Below are positions 26,132 to 37,468 of a stretch of DNA of 64,000 nt, piece after piece. Positions within the stretch are counted from its first letter, which is position 1. Each line of letters begins with the position of its first letter. Source of the DNA: Pseudomonas brassicacearum (lineage in GTDB: Bacteria; Pseudomonadota; Gammaproteobacteria; Pseudomonadales; Pseudomonadaceae); NCBI RefSeq assembly GCF_000585995.1, contig NZ_CP007410.1, positions 6,317,001-6,381,000 on the forward strand, in the 5' to 3' direction. The notes under the pieces are model-generated. The model searched no databases. It was not told the DNA's origin and saw only the letters and a list, made by a program, of their open reading frames with translations. A program made the translations under genes and the position numbers.

Positions 26132-27481
26132 ATGTTTGCTTTCTTTCGCCCTGCCGCCCATCAGGCTCCATTGCCTGAAGAAAAAATAGACAGCACTTAT
26201 CGACGCCTTCGCTGGCAGATCTTCGCCGGGATTTTCATTGGGTATGCAGGTTACTACCTGCTGCGCAAGAACTTCACCCTGGCATTTCCGGATCTGATTG
26301 CCCAAGGCTATACAAAAGGCCAACTGGGGGTGGCGATGTCGGCGATCGCGATCGCCTACGGCCTTTCCAAGTTTCTGATGGGCATCGTGTCCGACCGCTC
26401 CAACCCTCGTTACTTCCTGCCCTTTGGCCTGATCGTGTCCGCCGGTGTCATGTTCGTTTTCGGTTTCGCACCGTGGGCAACCTCCAGCGTGACCATGATG
26501 TTCATCCTGTTGTTCATCAACGGCTGGGCCCAAGGCATGGGTTGGCCACCAAGCGGGCGCACCATGGTGCACTGGTGGTCGCAGAAAGAACGCGGCGGTG
26601 TAGTTTCGGTATGGAACACCGCCCACAACGTCGGCGGCGGCCTGATCGGTCCACTGGCAATACTTGGCATGGGCTGGTTCAACGACTGGCACAGCAAGTT
26701 CTACGTACCGGCAGCGGTGGCGCTGCTGGTCGCTGTATTTGCCTTCATTGTCATGCGCGACACGCCGCAATCGACAGGCTTGCCGCCCATCGAGAAGTAC
26801 AAGAACGATTACCCGGAAGGCTACGATGCCAGCCACGAAGAAGAATTCAGCGCCAAGGATATCTTCGTCAAATACGTGCTGCGCAACAAAATGCTCTGGT
26901 TCATCGCCCTGGCCAACGTCTTCGTCTACTTGTTGCGCTACGGCATCCTGGATTGGGCGCCGACCTACCTTAAAGAGGTCAAGCACTTCAATTTCGACAA
27001 GACGTCCTGGGCTTACTTTCTGTACGAGTGGGCCGGCATTCCCGGCACGCTGCTGTGCGGGTGGATGTCGGACAAGATTTTCCGGGGCAACCGTGGCCTG
27101 ACGGGCATGGTATTCATGGCATTAGTGACCGTTGCGACGATCATTTACTGGCTTAATCCGCCGGGCAATCCGATGGTCGACATGATCTCGCTGTTTGCGA
27201 TCGGCTTTCTGATCTACGGCCCGGTCATGCTGGTGGGTCTGCAGGCGCTGGAACTGGTGCCCAAGAAAGCGGCGGGCACGGCTGCCGGCTTTACCGGTCT
27301 GTTTGGTTATCTGGGTGGTTCGGTCGCGGCCAGCGCCATGATGGGCTACACGGTGGACTATTTCGGCTGGGATGGCGGTTTCATCCTGCTGGTCGTCGCC
27401 TGCCTGCTGGCCATGGCGTTCCTTGCGCCGACCCTATGGCACAAGCAAATCGCCAGTCAGAGCCGCGAAGCGGTCGCCTGA
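26132..27481 (+). CDS. glpT: Glycerol-3-phosphate:phosphate antiporter GlpT
   Basis: This 449-residue major facilitator transporter has about twelve membrane segments. GlpT landmarks are [21 protein letters not shown] near the N-terminus, the loop motif [28 protein letters not shown] and HNVGGG. It imports glycerol-3-phosphate in exchange for phosphate; in P. aeruginosa it is also the fosfomycin entry route. ATG 26132 follows GGAG. A GlpR-like operator lies upstream, and the 3' end overlaps the convergent chaC gene by 25 bases. Confidence 0.95.
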   Translation: MFAFFRPAAHQAPLPEEKIDSTYRRLRWQIFAGIFIGYAGYYLLRKNFTLAFPDLIAQGYTKGQLGVAMSAIAIAYGLSKFLMGIVSDRSNPRYFLPFGLIVSAGVMFVFGFAPWATSSVTMMFILLFINGWAQGMGWPPSGRTMVHWWSQKERGGVVSVWNTAHNVGGGLIGPLAILGMGWFNDWHSKFYVPAAVALLVAVFAFIVMRDTPQSTGLPPIEKYKNDYPEGYDASHEEEFSAKDIFVKYVLRNKMLWFIALANVFVYLLRYGILDWAPTYLKEVKHFNFDKTSWAYFLYEWAGIPGTLLCGWMSDKIFRGNRGLTGMVFMALVTVATIIYWLNPPGNPMVDMISLFAIGFLIYGPVMLVGLQALELVPKKAAGTAAGFTGLFGYLGGSVAASAMMGYTVDYFGWDGGFILLVVACLLAMAFLAPTLWHKQIASQSREAVA

Positions 27482-28125
27482 TCCAGCGCTGATTGGCAGC
27501 GCTTGAGCCGCGCCTCCAGATTCCGGTCTGGCATGGCGTGGCTGCGCAGGGCGTGGACGGTCTGCTCGACATAATCGCGAGTGGTGCCGTAACGTCCACA
27601 GGCGCTTTCGAACACCTGGCTCAGCACATGGTCCGGCAAATTCCCGGCATAGCTGGGCAGGTGCCGTTCCAGCACAAAACCCAAGGCTTGCACCTGGCTG
27701 CCATCCTCGAGACGGCAACTGAGCCAGTGTGGGCGATAGGACGGGAACGGCATCTCGCGTTGCCACAAGGCGAATAGCGAGTCCTCGAGATTCTCTTGCG
27801 GCAAACGATAAGCGAAACCGCTGCAGGAGCCGCCGCGATCCAGCCCGAATACCAATCCCGGCAACTCCGGGGTACCACGGTGTTCGTGGGACCACAAATA
27901 CAACCCACGATGATAACCATGGACCCGGCCACGCATCCGCTCCACCGCCGTGCATTCCGGCCGCCAGATCAAGGAGCCGTAGGCGAACAGCCAGACCGGA
28001 CCGCCCAGGTGAAGACTCATGGTCGATTGCATCGAGGCGAGCAATTGCTCACGGGTCAGCTGTGGCCCCAAGTCAAGACGTGGAGGGTACGGCGCACAGG
28101 TAATGGCGGATTCGATAACGGTCAT
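27457..28125 (-). CDS. ChaC family gamma-glutamylcyclotransferase
   Basis: This 222-residue protein has the family motif [11 protein letters not shown] (YGSL near residue 49), which binds the gamma-glutamyl group, followed by [13 protein letters not shown] and CSGFAYRLP. ChaC enzymes cleave glutathione to cysteinylglycine and 5-oxoproline. The start at ATG 28125 (context GTAACGGTC ATG-like region) leaves a 40-residue N-terminal extension. The tail overlaps the end of glpT on the other strand by 25 bases. Confidence 0.88.
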   Translation of the reverse strand: MTVIESAITCAPYPPRLDLGPQLTREQLLASMQSTMSLHLGGPVWLFAYGSLIWRPECTAVERMRGRVHGYHRGLYLWSHEHRGTPELPGLVFGLDRGGSCSGFAYRLPQENLEDSLFALWQREMPFPSYRPHWLSCRLEDGSQVQALGFVLERHLPSYAGNLPDHVLSQVFESACGRYGTTRDYVEQTVHALRSHAMPDRNLEARLKRCQSALDQATASRL

Positions 28126-28304
28126 GGCCGGTAGCGTAGGGCTCCTCGCAATTCATGAAGCTGGATGGTGCGCCGTCATGACACTGACGCTTGCAGAACC
28201 CAGGCAAATTGGATGCCATGAAGGGTGGGGGCGCTGGCATATACCTTAACGGCATCTGGCCCAGGAGCTAAATATCGAATAGGCATATGTGCAGATCTAT
28301 ACAT

Positions 28305-28440
28305 TTGTGGCGAGGGGATTTATCCCCGCTGGGGCGCGAAGCAGCCCAAAAATCCGAGCACTCGGTGTGTCAGATCAATTGATTTCTGATTTCGAGGGCC
28401 GCTTCGCAGCCCAACGGGGATAAATCCCCTCGCCACAAAA
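28305..28440. repeat. REP pair (type C, GGCGAGGGGATTTATCCCC family)
   Basis: Inverted copies lie at 28305-28333 and 28411-28438. They fill the middle of the 346-base gap 28126-28471 between chaC and the reductase gene. The rest of the gap (28126-28304) holds no frame I can support; it probably contains the chaC promoter. Confidence 0.9.
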
Positions 28441-28471
28441 GCACCCTTAGCCTGGGCTAAATGAGTGCTAC

Positions 28472-29440
28472 TCAAGCCCGAGGCGCATAGGCAAACACAT
28501 CGGCGCGCATCTGGTGGGCGTCCATTCCGGCTTCGACCAGTGCATCGAGCGTGGCGTAGATCATGGCCGGCGAACCGCTGGCGTAGACATGCACACCGGA
28601 GAGATCGTCGATGTCCTGGCACACCGCTTCGTGGAGCATCCCGCAGCGCCCTTCCCAGCCACACACGTCACTGACGACTTTGTGCAGGAACAGATTCGGC
28701 AGCTTTTTCCATTCGTCCCAATGCTCGATCTCATAGAAATCTTCGGGACGGCGCACGCCCCAATACAGATGCACCGGATGCTTGAACCCCGCTGCGCGGC
28801 AATGTTCGATCAGGCTGTGCATCTGCGCCATGCCGGTACCTGCGGCGATCAGCACCAATGGGCCGTCCGGTAGCTCGGACAGGTGGGTGTCGCCGAAGGG
28901 CATTTCGACGCGCACGTTGGGGTTGCGCCGCAGTTGCTCCAGCAGCGCCTGCGCACTGTTTTCGCGCACTAATACGTGCAATTGCAGGTCGCGCCCCGAA
29001 TGCGGCGCCGAGGCCAGGGAGAACGCCGATTTTTCGCCGCTCTCCCGTTCGATCATCAGGTACTGCCCTGCGTGATAACGCGGCGGCTTGCCCGCCGGCG
29101 CACGCAGACGCACTCGCCAGACATCGCCACCCACGTCGGCGCACTCGATGACCTGGCAGGCCAGGTTGCGTACCGGCAACTCGCCCGGTGACAGCACGCC
29201 ATCCCACAACACCACGCAATCCTCCAGAGGTTCGGCGATGCAGGTGAAAATCTCACCGTGATCACGCACTTCGCCAGCCTGCTCGACGCGGCCCTCCACT
29301 AACAACGCGCCACACACATGGCAGTTGCCGTTGCGGCAGCTTTGCGGGCATTCATAGCCCAGGCGCCGCGCACCATCGAGAATCCGCTCAGCGGGCCGGA
29401 TGTCCAGCACCGCCCCGGAAGGCTGCAAGGTTACACGCAT
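28472..29440 (-). CDS. Ferredoxin-flavin oxidoreductase coupled to ubiD (AscD/Fre-like)
   Basis: This 322-residue protein has an N-terminal plant-type 2Fe-2S domain, with ligands Cys35, Cys40 and Cys43 (CRNGNCHVC) and Cys67 (FTCIAE). A flavin-binding barrel (RYHAGQYLMIE, SAFSLASAPH) and an NAD-binding domain (IAAGTGMAQMHS, VHVYASGSPAMI) follow. It is usually annotated as CDP-6-deoxy-3,4-glucoseen reductase by similarity. The ATG shares a base with the ubiD stop (TGATG), so the two are translationally coupled. In E. coli the flavin reductase gene fre also follows ubiD, which hints at a role in flavin supply for UbiD. Confidence 0.87.
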   Translation of the reverse strand: MRVTLQPSGAVLDIRPAERILDGARRLGYECPQSCRNGNCHVCGALLVEGRVEQAGEVRDHGEIFTCIAEPLEDCVVLWDGVLSPGELPVRNLACQVIECADVGGDVWRVRLRAPAGKPPRYHAGQYLMIERESGEKSAFSLASAPHSGRDLQLHVLVRENSAQALLEQLRRNPNVRVEMPFGDTHLSELPDGPLVLIAAGTGMAQMHSLIEHCRAAGFKHPVHLYWGVRRPEDFYEIEHWDEWKKLPNLFLHKVVSDVCGWEGRCGMLHEAVCQDIDDLSGVHVYASGSPAMIYATLDALVEAGMDAHQMRADVFAYAPRA

Positions 29441-30906
29441 CAATCTATTCCTAACTGATTCCAGATGGCATCGATCCGTTGGGTAACGGCTTCATCCTTG
29501 ACGATAACCCGGCCCCACTCACGGGTGGTTTCACCGGGCCATTTATGCGTGGCGTCGAGCCCCATCTTCGACCCCAGCCCGGACACTGGCGAGGCGAAGT
29601 CGAGGTAGTCGATCGGCGTATTCTCGATCATCACCGTATCGCGCTTGGGATCCATGCGCGTGGTGATGGCCCAGATCACGTCGTTCCAGTCCCGTGCGTT
29701 GATATCGTCATCAGTGACGATAACGAACTTGGTATACATGAACTGTCGCAAAAACGACCAGACACCGAGCATGACCCGCTTGGCGTGCCCCGGATACGAC
29801 TTCTTCATGGTCACCACGGCCATTCGATACGAACAGCCTTCCGGCGGCAGGTAGAAGTCGGTGATTTCCGGAAACTGCTTCTGCAGGATCGGCACGAACA
29901 CTTCGTTCAGCGCCACCCCGAGAATGGCCGGCTCGTCCGGTGGACGGCCGGTGTAGGTGCTGTGGTAGATCGGCTTGATCCGATGGGTGATGCGCTCGAC
30001 GGTGAACACCGGGAAGCTGTCGACTTCGTTGTAGTAACCGGTGTGGTCGCCATACGGCCCTTCATCGGCCATTTCACCGGGATGGATCACACCCTCAAGG
30101 ATGATCTCGGCGGTGGCCGGCACTTGCAGGTCATTGCCACGGCATTTCACCAGCTCGGTACGGTTGCCACGCAACAGGCCGGCGAAGGCATATTCGGAGA
30201 GGCTGTCAGGCACAGGCGTGACGGCGCCGAGGATGGTCGCAGGGTCCGCGCCCAGGGCAACCGATACCGGGAACGGTTGGCCGGGGTGTTTTTCACACCA
30301 CTCGCGGTAGTCCAGCGCGCCGCCTCGGTGGCTTAGCCAGCGCATGATCACCTTGTTGCGGCCAATTACTTGCTGTCGATAGATGCCGAGGTTCTGGCGA
30401 TCCTTGTTCGGGCCTTTGGTGACGGTCAGGCCCCAGGTAATCAGCGGCCCTACGTCGCCCGGCCAGCAGGTCTGCACCGGTAGCATCGCCAGGTCGACAT
30501 CGTCACCCTCGATCACCACTTCCTGGCAAATGGCGTCCTTGACGACTTTCGGCGCCATGGAAATGATCTTGCGGAAAATCGGCAGCTTGGACCACGCATC
30601 CTTCAGACCTTTCGGCGGCTCGGGCTCTTTGAGAAACGCCAGTAGCTTGCCGATCTCGCGCAGTTCGCTAACCGCTTCGGCGCCCATGCCCAGGGCCACG
30701 CGTTCTGGCGTGCCAAACAGGTTGCCCAGCACCGGAATATCGTAGCCCGTAGGATTCTCGAACAATAACGCCGGGCCTTTGGCCCGAAGCGTGCGGTCGC
30801 AGATTTCCGTCATCTCCAGCACCGGAGAGATGGGAATCTGGATGCGTTTCAACTCGCCGCGCTGCTCCAGTTGCTGCACGAAATCCCGAAGATCCTTGAA
30901 TTTCAT
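29440..30906 (-). CDS. ubiD: 4-hydroxy-3-polyprenylbenzoate decarboxylase UbiD
   Basis: This 488-residue decarboxylase removes the carboxyl group of the prenylated benzoate in ubiquinone synthesis and needs prenylated FMN made by UbiX. Landmarks are [15 protein letters not shown] at the start, [16 protein letters not shown], the [11 protein letters not shown] region and the catalytic-site stretch [12 protein letters not shown] with EGPYGDHTG. Length is close to E. coli UbiD (497). The start at 30906 matches the family; the frame is open to 31020. It leads the ubiD-reductase operon. Confidence 0.96.
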   Translation of the reverse strand: MKFKDLRDFVQQLEQRGELKRIQIPISPVLEMTEICDRTLRAKGPALLFENPTGYDIPVLGNLFGTPERVALGMGAEAVSELREIGKLLAFLKEPEPPKGLKDAWSKLPIFRKIISMAPKVVKDAICQEVVIEGDDVDLAMLPVQTCWPGDVGPLITWGLTVTKGPNKDRQNLGIYRQQVIGRNKVIMRWLSHRGGALDYREWCEKHPGQPFPVSVALGADPATILGAVTPVPDSLSEYAFAGLLRGNRTELVKCRGNDLQVPATAEIILEGVIHPGEMADEGPYGDHTGYYNEVDSFPVFTVERITHRIKPIYHSTYTGRPPDEPAILGVALNEVFVPILQKQFPEITDFYLPPEGCSYRMAVVTMKKSYPGHAKRVMLGVWSFLRQFMYTKFVIVTDDDINARDWNDVIWAITTRMDPKRDTVMIENTPIDYLDFASPVSGLGSKMGLDATHKWPGETTREWGRVIVKDEAVTQRIDAIWNQLGID

Positions 30907-30985
30907 TGAGATGCCACCCCGAAAATAGGCGTACATCCTACCTGCTCTAACGCCCAAACAGCAGCCCGCGCGTGTGCGGCAATGA

Positions 30986-32941
30986 TCAATTGTCGGCTGT
31001 ACCCAACAGCACCGGAGCAAACAGTGGGCTTAGCCGGGTGCTGCCGAGGTCAGACAGATGATCCTCGTCCTTGTACTGCGAATGACCATTGACCTCAATG
31101 CTGCAGATCTGGCCCGCACACATCAGCGGGGTCGGGTCGATGACATGCACGCCAGGGTCGGCGGCGCTCATCGAGTCGAACAAGTCACTCAGGAAACGCT
31201 GGCGGGCCAGGTGTTCCTGGAGCGGGCGACCCAGTCCCTCGGCCGACCGACCGACTCGGGCCAGGCTCGTCAATCGGCTGATAGCCCCCTTGCGCTGCAG
31301 CGGCACCTCCTTGAGCAACCAGACTTGCGCCCCCGCTGCCCTAATTGCCGCCACCCGCGCCTTGAGCGCTGCGGCCATACGCGCCTCGGCCTCGGCGGTA
31401 TTGTCGCGGGGGTTGAGCAACACCTTCTTATCACCGTCCTCACGACCGTAGACGTAAAGGCTCCAGTTGGACGCCAGCACCACGCGCCTGATCTGCAGGC
31501 GGCGAACCTGTTCCATGGTCCGTTCGTTAAAGTCCCGGCACCGCTGGCGCGGTTCGTCGCTCAGGATCGGCGGACAGGCGCTCATGCTGTAAAGCCATAC
31601 CGGGCGACCCTCGCGGGCGGCACCTTCTTCAATCGCCGGCAACAATGCGGCGGCATGACTGTCGCCCCAAAACAGTTGAGTCGCCGGCACCTCTTTGTTC
31701 CTGCCAATCAGGCACGCCTTGTCCAGATTCTTGTCCGAGGTCACCAACATGCATTTCATCTGCCCGGCCCGCCACTCGCGCGCCTGAGCATATTCCAGGG
31801 CCTTGCCCGTTAGACGCTGGGGAAAACCATCGGCCGAGCGCACCACTGAACCCGTCACCGCCAGGGCAACCATCGCCAGCAAACCGGCGGCCAGCACCGG
31901 CTTGCGTGCGGCCAGCACACGCTTTTCCCGAAACGGCAGCTCGACGAAACGCCAGCTCAACCAGGCCAGGCCCAGCGCCAGCAGAATCCAGCCCGCCGCC
32001 TCCCAGGCCTGGATACCGTCGATCGAAATGGCATTGGCATAGACGTAGACCGGCCAATGCCACAGATAAAAGGAATAGGACAGCAGGCCAATCCAGACCA
32101 GTGCCCTGGCACTCAGCACCTGAGCGACCCAGGTCGAACCCTGGGCACCGGACCAGATCAGCGCGGTGGCGCCAAGGACAGGCAGCAAGGCAGCCCAACC
32201 CGGAAAAACCGTGGCCTCGTCAAAGGTGAAAACCGCCACCAGGACAGCGGTCAAGCCGACCACGCCTGCAAACTGATAGAACCATGGCCTCACGACGTAT
32301 TTCGACGCCGGCAACACCGCGAGCATTGCACCGCACAACAACTCCCACGCCCGTGTCGGCAGCGAAAAGAAAACGAAGTCAGGCTTGCGGTCGATATAGG
32401 CGACATTCAGTCCGAAAGAAACCAGCAGCACGGCAAACAGCATCCAGCGCCAATGGCGAACATGGCGCATCAACAACACCATCAGCAGTGGAAAGAAGAT
32501 GTAGTACTGCTCCTCCACCGCCAAGGACCAGGTATGGAGCAAGGGCTTGAGGTCCGACGCGGGCGCGAAGTAGCCGTCTTCACGCATGAACAAGATGTTT
32601 GAAATGAACAGCGCCTGATAACGAACCGTCCTGCCCAACTCCGAGAAGTCCTTGGCTGTGAGCAGCAACCAGCCCAGGGCCAACGTCACCACCAACACCA
32701 CGCTCAAGGCCGGAATAATGCGCCGCGCACGTCGCGCCCAGAAATCGACGAAGCTGAAACGCTGCGCACTGATCTCGCGAAACAGGATGCTGGTTATCAA
32801 AAAACCGGAAATGACGAAAAAAACGTCAACACCGACAAAGCCACCACTGAACGTGCTGAAACCGAAGTGAAACAGCACCACAGGAATAACGGCCAGAGCC
32901 CTCAAGCCGTCGATGTCACGGCGGTTGCCGAATGTGTGCAT
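30986..32941 (-). CDS. Acyltransferase 3 family protein with SGNH domain (OafA-like)
   Basis: This 651-residue protein combines an N-terminal membrane acyltransferase domain (about ten segments; [44 protein letters not shown]) with a C-terminal periplasmic SGNH domain (block [12 protein letters not shown] near 425, block [10 protein letters not shown] near the end). Such proteins O-acetylate surface polysaccharides such as O-antigen. ATG 32941 follows AAGGATCGTT; a Met at 32983 is less likely. It corresponds to PA5238. The target glycan is unknown. Confidence 0.9.
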   Translation of the reverse strand: MHTFGNRRDIDGLRALAVIPVVLFHFGFSTFSGGFVGVDVFFVISGFLITSILFREISAQRFSFVDFWARRARRIIPALSVVLVVTLALGWLLLTAKDFSELGRTVRYQALFISNILFMREDGYFAPASDLKPLLHTWSLAVEEQYYIFFPLLMVLLMRHVRHWRWMLFAVLLVSFGLNVAYIDRKPDFVFFSLPTRAWELLCGAMLAVLPASKYVVRPWFYQFAGVVGLTAVLVAVFTFDEATVFPGWAALLPVLGATALIWSGAQGSTWVAQVLSARALVWIGLLSYSFYLWHWPVYVYANAISIDGIQAWEAAGWILLALGLAWLSWRFVELPFREKRVLAARKPVLAAGLLAMVALAVTGSVVRSADGFPQRLTGKALEYAQAREWRAGQMKCMLVTSDKNLDKACLIGRNKEVPATQLFWGDSHAAALLPAIEEGAAREGRPVWLYSMSACPPILSDEPRQRCRDFNERTMEQVRRLQIRRVVLASNWSLYVYGREDGDKKVLLNPRDNTAEAEARMAAALKARVAAIRAAGAQVWLLKEVPLQRKGAISRLTSLARVGRSAEGLGRPLQEHLARQRFLSDLFDSMSAADPGVHVIDPTPLMCAGQICSIEVNGHSQYKDEDHLSDLGSTRLSPLFAPVLLGTADN

Positions 32942-33025
32942 AACGATCCTTGTCGTTTTACGAGATGATGCAAGCACGGACATTACCGGCTTGGGAAAGT
33001 TGTCTATTTTGATACAAACGCCACG

Positions 33026-33057
33026 AAAAAAAAGAGCGCCCCTGTTCGGGGCGCCCT
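33026..33057 (-). terminator. Intrinsic terminator of rho
   Basis: GCGCCCC (33037-33043) pairs with GGGGCGC (33049-33055), and the minus strand then continues with a T-rich run (A8 at 33027-33034, plus strand). It lies about 20 bases after the rho stop codon. Confidence 0.92.
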
Positions 33058-33077
33058 TTCTTGAAGCGTGCTTCGTA

Positions 33078-34337
<1,260 letters not shown>

Positions 34338-34533
34338 ATAGGAATGACGTAATCATTTATGGAGGGGGGAAATTAAGCTTTTGGCTTAATGAGGCCGCGC
34401 CGCGGAGAAGGCGACAGGATCGCGTACTTATTCGAAAGGAGAGCGTCGGCGACGGCTTGCAGGGGGCAATGGAGAAACCAGTGCGGGGCCGAATGTAACA
34501 CCTGAGTTTGCAAGCGTCTAGCCCCGAATAACG

Positions 34534-34562
34534 AAAAAGCCCCGCGATTTGCGGGGCTTTTT
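34534..34562 (-). terminator. Intrinsic terminator of trxA
   Basis: AAAGCCCCGC and GCGGGGCTTT form a ten-pair stem with a five-base loop, flanked by A and T runs on both sides. It lies 17 bases after the trxA stop. The symmetry would let it act in both directions. Confidence 0.95.
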
Positions 34563-34578
34563 CAGTGGCATTCGGCGC

Positions 34579-34908
34579 TTAGATGTTGGCGTCGAGGAAA
34601 GCTGCCAGTTGCGACTTCGACAGCGCACCTACCTTGGTGGCTTCGACGTTGCCGTTCTTGAACAGCATCAGGGTCGGAATACCACGCACGCCGTGCTTGG
34701 CCGGAGTCTCCTGGTTTTCGTCGATGTTCAGCTTGGCAACGGTCAGCTTGCCCTTGTAGGTCTCGGCAATCTCGTCCAGGACCGGCGCGATCATTTTGCA
34801 CGGACCGCACCACTCAGCCCAATAGTCGACCAGTACCGCGCCTTCGGCCTTGAGTACGTCAGCCTCGAAGCTAGCGTCGCTAACGTGTTTGATCAGATCG
34901 CTGCTCAT
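34579..34908 (-). CDS. trxA: Thioredoxin 1
   Basis: This 109-residue cytoplasmic thiol reductase has the redox motif WCGPC (Cys34 and Cys37), the cis-proline loop GIPTL and a C-terminal helix [10 protein letters not shown]. It keeps protein disulfides reduced and serves ribonucleotide reductase and peroxiredoxins. ATG 34908 follows GGAG; the frame is open to 34950 but the family length fits 109. It lies upstream of rho, as in other pseudomonads, and is separated from it by its own terminator. Confidence 0.97.
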   Translation of the reverse strand: MSSDLIKHVSDASFEADVLKAEGAVLVDYWAEWCGPCKMIAPVLDEIAETYKGKLTVAKLNIDENQETPAKHGVRGIPTLMLFKNGNVEATKVGALSKSQLAAFLDANI

Positions 34909-35029
34909 GGAAATCTCCGGGGTTGTCAGCAAAAAAACGTGGCCCATCATAGCGGCCCTTCCCGGGTTCAGGAAGCCGCAGTTGATTGAGTCTCGCTATG
35001 ACGAAAGACGTATTTGGGTATAGCTCAAC

Positions 35030-35737
35030 TCACGAAGCGGCGGGAGCGACGAAGGAAATCCCGGTACGCAACGCCGCGTTACGTACATGTTCCTGCATGG
35101 CTTTTTGCGCGGCACCCGAAGCGCGGCGAGCCAAGGCGCGCAGGATCTTGCGATGTTCCTGCCACGTTTCCATCGCCCGTTCCGCCCTGATGAACGGTAG
35201 TTTCTGGCTTTCCAGAAAGATGTCGGCGCTGGCGGTGAGAATACTCAGCATCGCCTGATTGCCGCTGGCCAGCAGGATTCGCCGATGAAATTCGAAATCC
35301 AGGCGCGCCGCGGCGTCGAAATCCCCGAGCTTCAACTCCCGACGCATGGCCTCGACGTTGTCTTGCAGCGTGTCGAGCTCATCGGCGCTCAGCGTCACCG
35401 CCGCCAACCCGGCAGCGAAACCTTCCAGGGCATAACGCAACTGAAAAATATCCACTGGCGAGACCTGGGCCGCGAACGGCCAGCCCGGCGCCGAGTCGTT
35501 GCGCAAAACCTCCGTCACCGCTTGTACGAACACCCCTTTGCCCGGCTGCACGCTGATCATGCCCAAGGCGCTCAACGATGAAAGCGCCTCGCGCAACGAC
35601 GCCCGGCTCACCCCCAGTTGCAGCGCCAGGTCCCGTTGCGACGGCAACGCATCCCCGGGACCGAAACCCTCATCGGCGATCAGTTTGCGGATGGCTTGCA
35701 GGGCCACTTCAGGAACGGCGCGAGCGATGGAATTCAT
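35030..35737 (-). CDS. FadR-subfamily GntR transcriptional regulator
   Basis: This 235-residue regulator has an N-terminal winged helix (GFGPGDALPSQRDLALQLGVSRASLREALSSLSALGMI, about residues 24-62) and an all-helical FCD ligand domain (about 95-220), with metal-site candidates FEFHRRI and EHRKIL. It is divergent from a complete polar amino-acid ABC importer, which it probably controls. ATG 35737 starts the family sequence; the open frame to 35938 is not supported. A near-palindrome in the shared 255-base promoter region fits an operator of this subfamily. Confidence 0.9.
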   Translation of the reverse strand: MNSIARAVPEVALQAIRKLIADEGFGPGDALPSQRDLALQLGVSRASLREALSSLSALGMISVQPGKGVFVQAVTEVLRNDSAPGWPFAAQVSPVDIFQLRYALEGFAAGLAAVTLSADELDTLQDNVEAMRRELKLGDFDAAARLDFEFHRRILLASGNQAMLSILTASADIFLESQKLPFIRAERAMETWQEHRKILRALARRASGAAQKAMQEHVRNAALRTGISFVAPAAS

Positions 35738-35865
35738 GATTTTTTCAGACGAACCGGGCCAGTGAGCGGCTAGTTGTAAAGCTATTCGCCGCGCCCGGCA
35801 AGTCGTGCCCCAGCAGGGTTCGGCGGCCCTTGCCGGCGCCCGATAACGGTGCGAAATACAGTTCA

Positions 35866-35880
35866 ACTGTTCAGACCAGT
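35866..35880. promoter_or_regulatory. Candidate operator for the FadR-type regulator
   Basis: ACTGTTCAGACCAGT is a seven-base inverted repeat around a central A with one mismatched pair. It is close to the ACTGGTC-N-GACCAGT type of site bound by several FadR-subfamily regulators. It lies about midway in the divergent region 35738-35992. Confidence 0.55.
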
Positions 35881-35992
35881 AAGACCACACGCCGCCAGTA
35901 AAACCGTGGCTTTGGCAGATGAAAACCCGCCTTGGCATGGCCTGTGCTCTGTCCGAACGCAGAAATCACATCACCGACTGCGGAGATTCGCC

Positions 35993-36778
35993 ATGATTCA
36001 GCGTTGCAGCGCCCTGCTCACTGCCCTGTTTGCCAGCCTGATGCTCTGTCAGCTACCCGCCCACGCCGATGGCCTGGAAGACGTGGTCAAGCGTGGCACG
36101 CTCAAGGTCGCAGTGCCCCAGGACTTCCCTCCGTTCGGCTCGGTGGGCCCAGACATGAAGCCCCGCGGCCTGGACATCGACACCGCAAAACTGCTGGCCG
36201 ACCAGCTCAAGGTCAAGCTTGAACTGACGCCGGTCAACAGCACCAACCGCATCCCATTCCTGACCACCGGCAAGGTCGACCTGGTCATCTCCAGCCTGGG
36301 CAAGAACCCGGAGCGTGAAAAAGTCATCGACTTCTCCAGTGCCTACGCGCCGTTCTACCTGGCGGTGTTCGGCCCGCCCGACGCGGCCATCAATAGCCTG
36401 GATGACCTCAAGGGCAAGACCATCAGCGTCACCCGCGGCGCCATCGAAGACATCGAGCTGACCAAGGTCGCGCCCGAAGGCGTCACCATCAAGCGCTTCG
36501 AAGACAACAACTCGACCATTGCCGCCTACCTGGCCGGCCAGGTGGACCTGATCGCCAGCGGCAACGTGGTGATGGTCGCCATCAGCGAGCGCAACCCCAA
36601 GCGTGTCCCGGCCCTGAAAGTGAAACTCAAGGATTCGCCGGTGTACGTGGGCGTGAACAAGAACGAGCCAGCCTTGCTGGATAAGGTCAACCAGATCCTG
36701 GCGACCGCCAAGACCGATGGCAGCCTGGAGAAAAACTCCCAGACCTGGCTCAAGCAGCCACTGCCAGCCGACCTCTGA
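35993..36778 (+). CDS. Polar amino-acid ABC transporter binding protein
   Basis: This 261-residue family-3 solute-binding protein has a Sec signal peptide (MIQRCSALLTALFASLM, cleavage after HA near residue 25). The mature domain begins LKVAVPQDFPPFG and contains PRGLDIDTAKLLAD and SSLGKNPEREKVIDFS. It should bind a polar or charged amino acid in the periplasm. ATG 35993 follows GGAGATTCGCC. It is the first of four genes for one importer, with a permease starting 21 bases downstream. Confidence 0.92.
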   Translation: MIQRCSALLTALFASLMLCQLPAHADGLEDVVKRGTLKVAVPQDFPPFGSVGPDMKPRGLDIDTAKLLADQLKVKLELTPVNSTNRIPFLTTGKVDLVISSLGKNPEREKVIDFSSAYAPFYLAVFGPPDAAINSLDDLKGKTISVTRGAIEDIELTKVAPEGVTIKRFEDNNSTIAAYLAGQVDLIASGNVVMVAISERNPKRVPALKVKLKDSPVYVGVNKNEPALLDKVNQILATAKTDGSLEKNSQTWLKQPLPADL

Positions 36779-36799
36779 TCGTAGCGTGAGAGGCTGAGC

Positions 36800-37468
36800 A
36801 TGGCTTACCAGTTCGATTTTCTGCCGGTGGTACAAAACACCGAGCTACTGCTGCGCGGCGCCTTGTTCACCTTGGAACTCACCGCCATCGGCGCGTTGCT
36901 CGGGGTCAGCCTGGGCATCGTCGGGGCCGTGGTGCGGGCGTGGAATATTCGTCCGTTCGCGGCGATCTTCGGCGTGTACGTGGAGCTGATCCGCAACACA
37001 CCGTTCCTGGTGCAGCTGTTTTTCATCTTCTTCGGTTTGCCGTCCCTGGGCCTGCAGATTTCCGAATGGCAGGCGGCGGTGCTGGCGATGGTGATCAACC
37101 TCGGCGCCTATTCCACCGAGATCATTCGCGCGGGCATCCAGGCCATCCCAAGAGGGCAACTGGAAGCCGCCGCGGCCCTGGCGATGAGCCGCTTCGAAGC
37201 CTTCCGCCACGTGGTGCTGCTGCCGGCGCTAGGCAAGGTCTGGCCGGCCCTGAGCAGCCAGATCATCATCGTGATGCTCGGTTCGGCGGTCTGTTCGCAG
37301 ATCGCCACCGAAGAGTTGAGCTTCGCCGCCAACTTCATTCAGTCGCGCAACTTCCGCGCCTTTGAAACCTACGCGCTGACCACGCTGATCTACTTGTGCA
37401 TGGCGCTGTTGATCCGTCAGTTCTTGAACTGGGTGGGTCGCCGTTACATTGCCAGGAGCCGCCCATGA
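36800..37468 (+). CDS. Polar amino-acid ABC transporter permease 1
   Basis: This 222-residue HisM-type permease has about five membrane segments and the EAA loop QLEAAAALAMSRFEAFRHVVLP (about 118-138). The VELIRNTPFLVQLFF motif is typical of the family. It forms a heterodimer with the next permease; the two genes overlap by four bases (ATGA at 37465-37468). Confidence 0.93.
   Translation: MAYQFDFLPVVQNTELLLRGALFTLELTAIGALLGVSLGIVGAVVRAWNIRPFAAIFGVYVELIRNTPFLVQLFFIFFGLPSLGLQISEWQAAVLAMVINLGAYSTEIIRAGIQAIPRGQLEAAAALAMSRFEAFRHVVLLPALGKVWPALSSQIIIVMLGSAVCSQIATEELSFAANFIQSRNFRAFETYALTTLIYLCMALLIRQFLNWVGRRYIARSRP

Noticed and set aside
35738..35938. Longer N-terminus for the FadR-type regulator
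   Set aside because: The extra 67 codons are Trp-, Cys- and Arg-rich, cross the divergent promoter region and the candidate operator, and do not fit the family.
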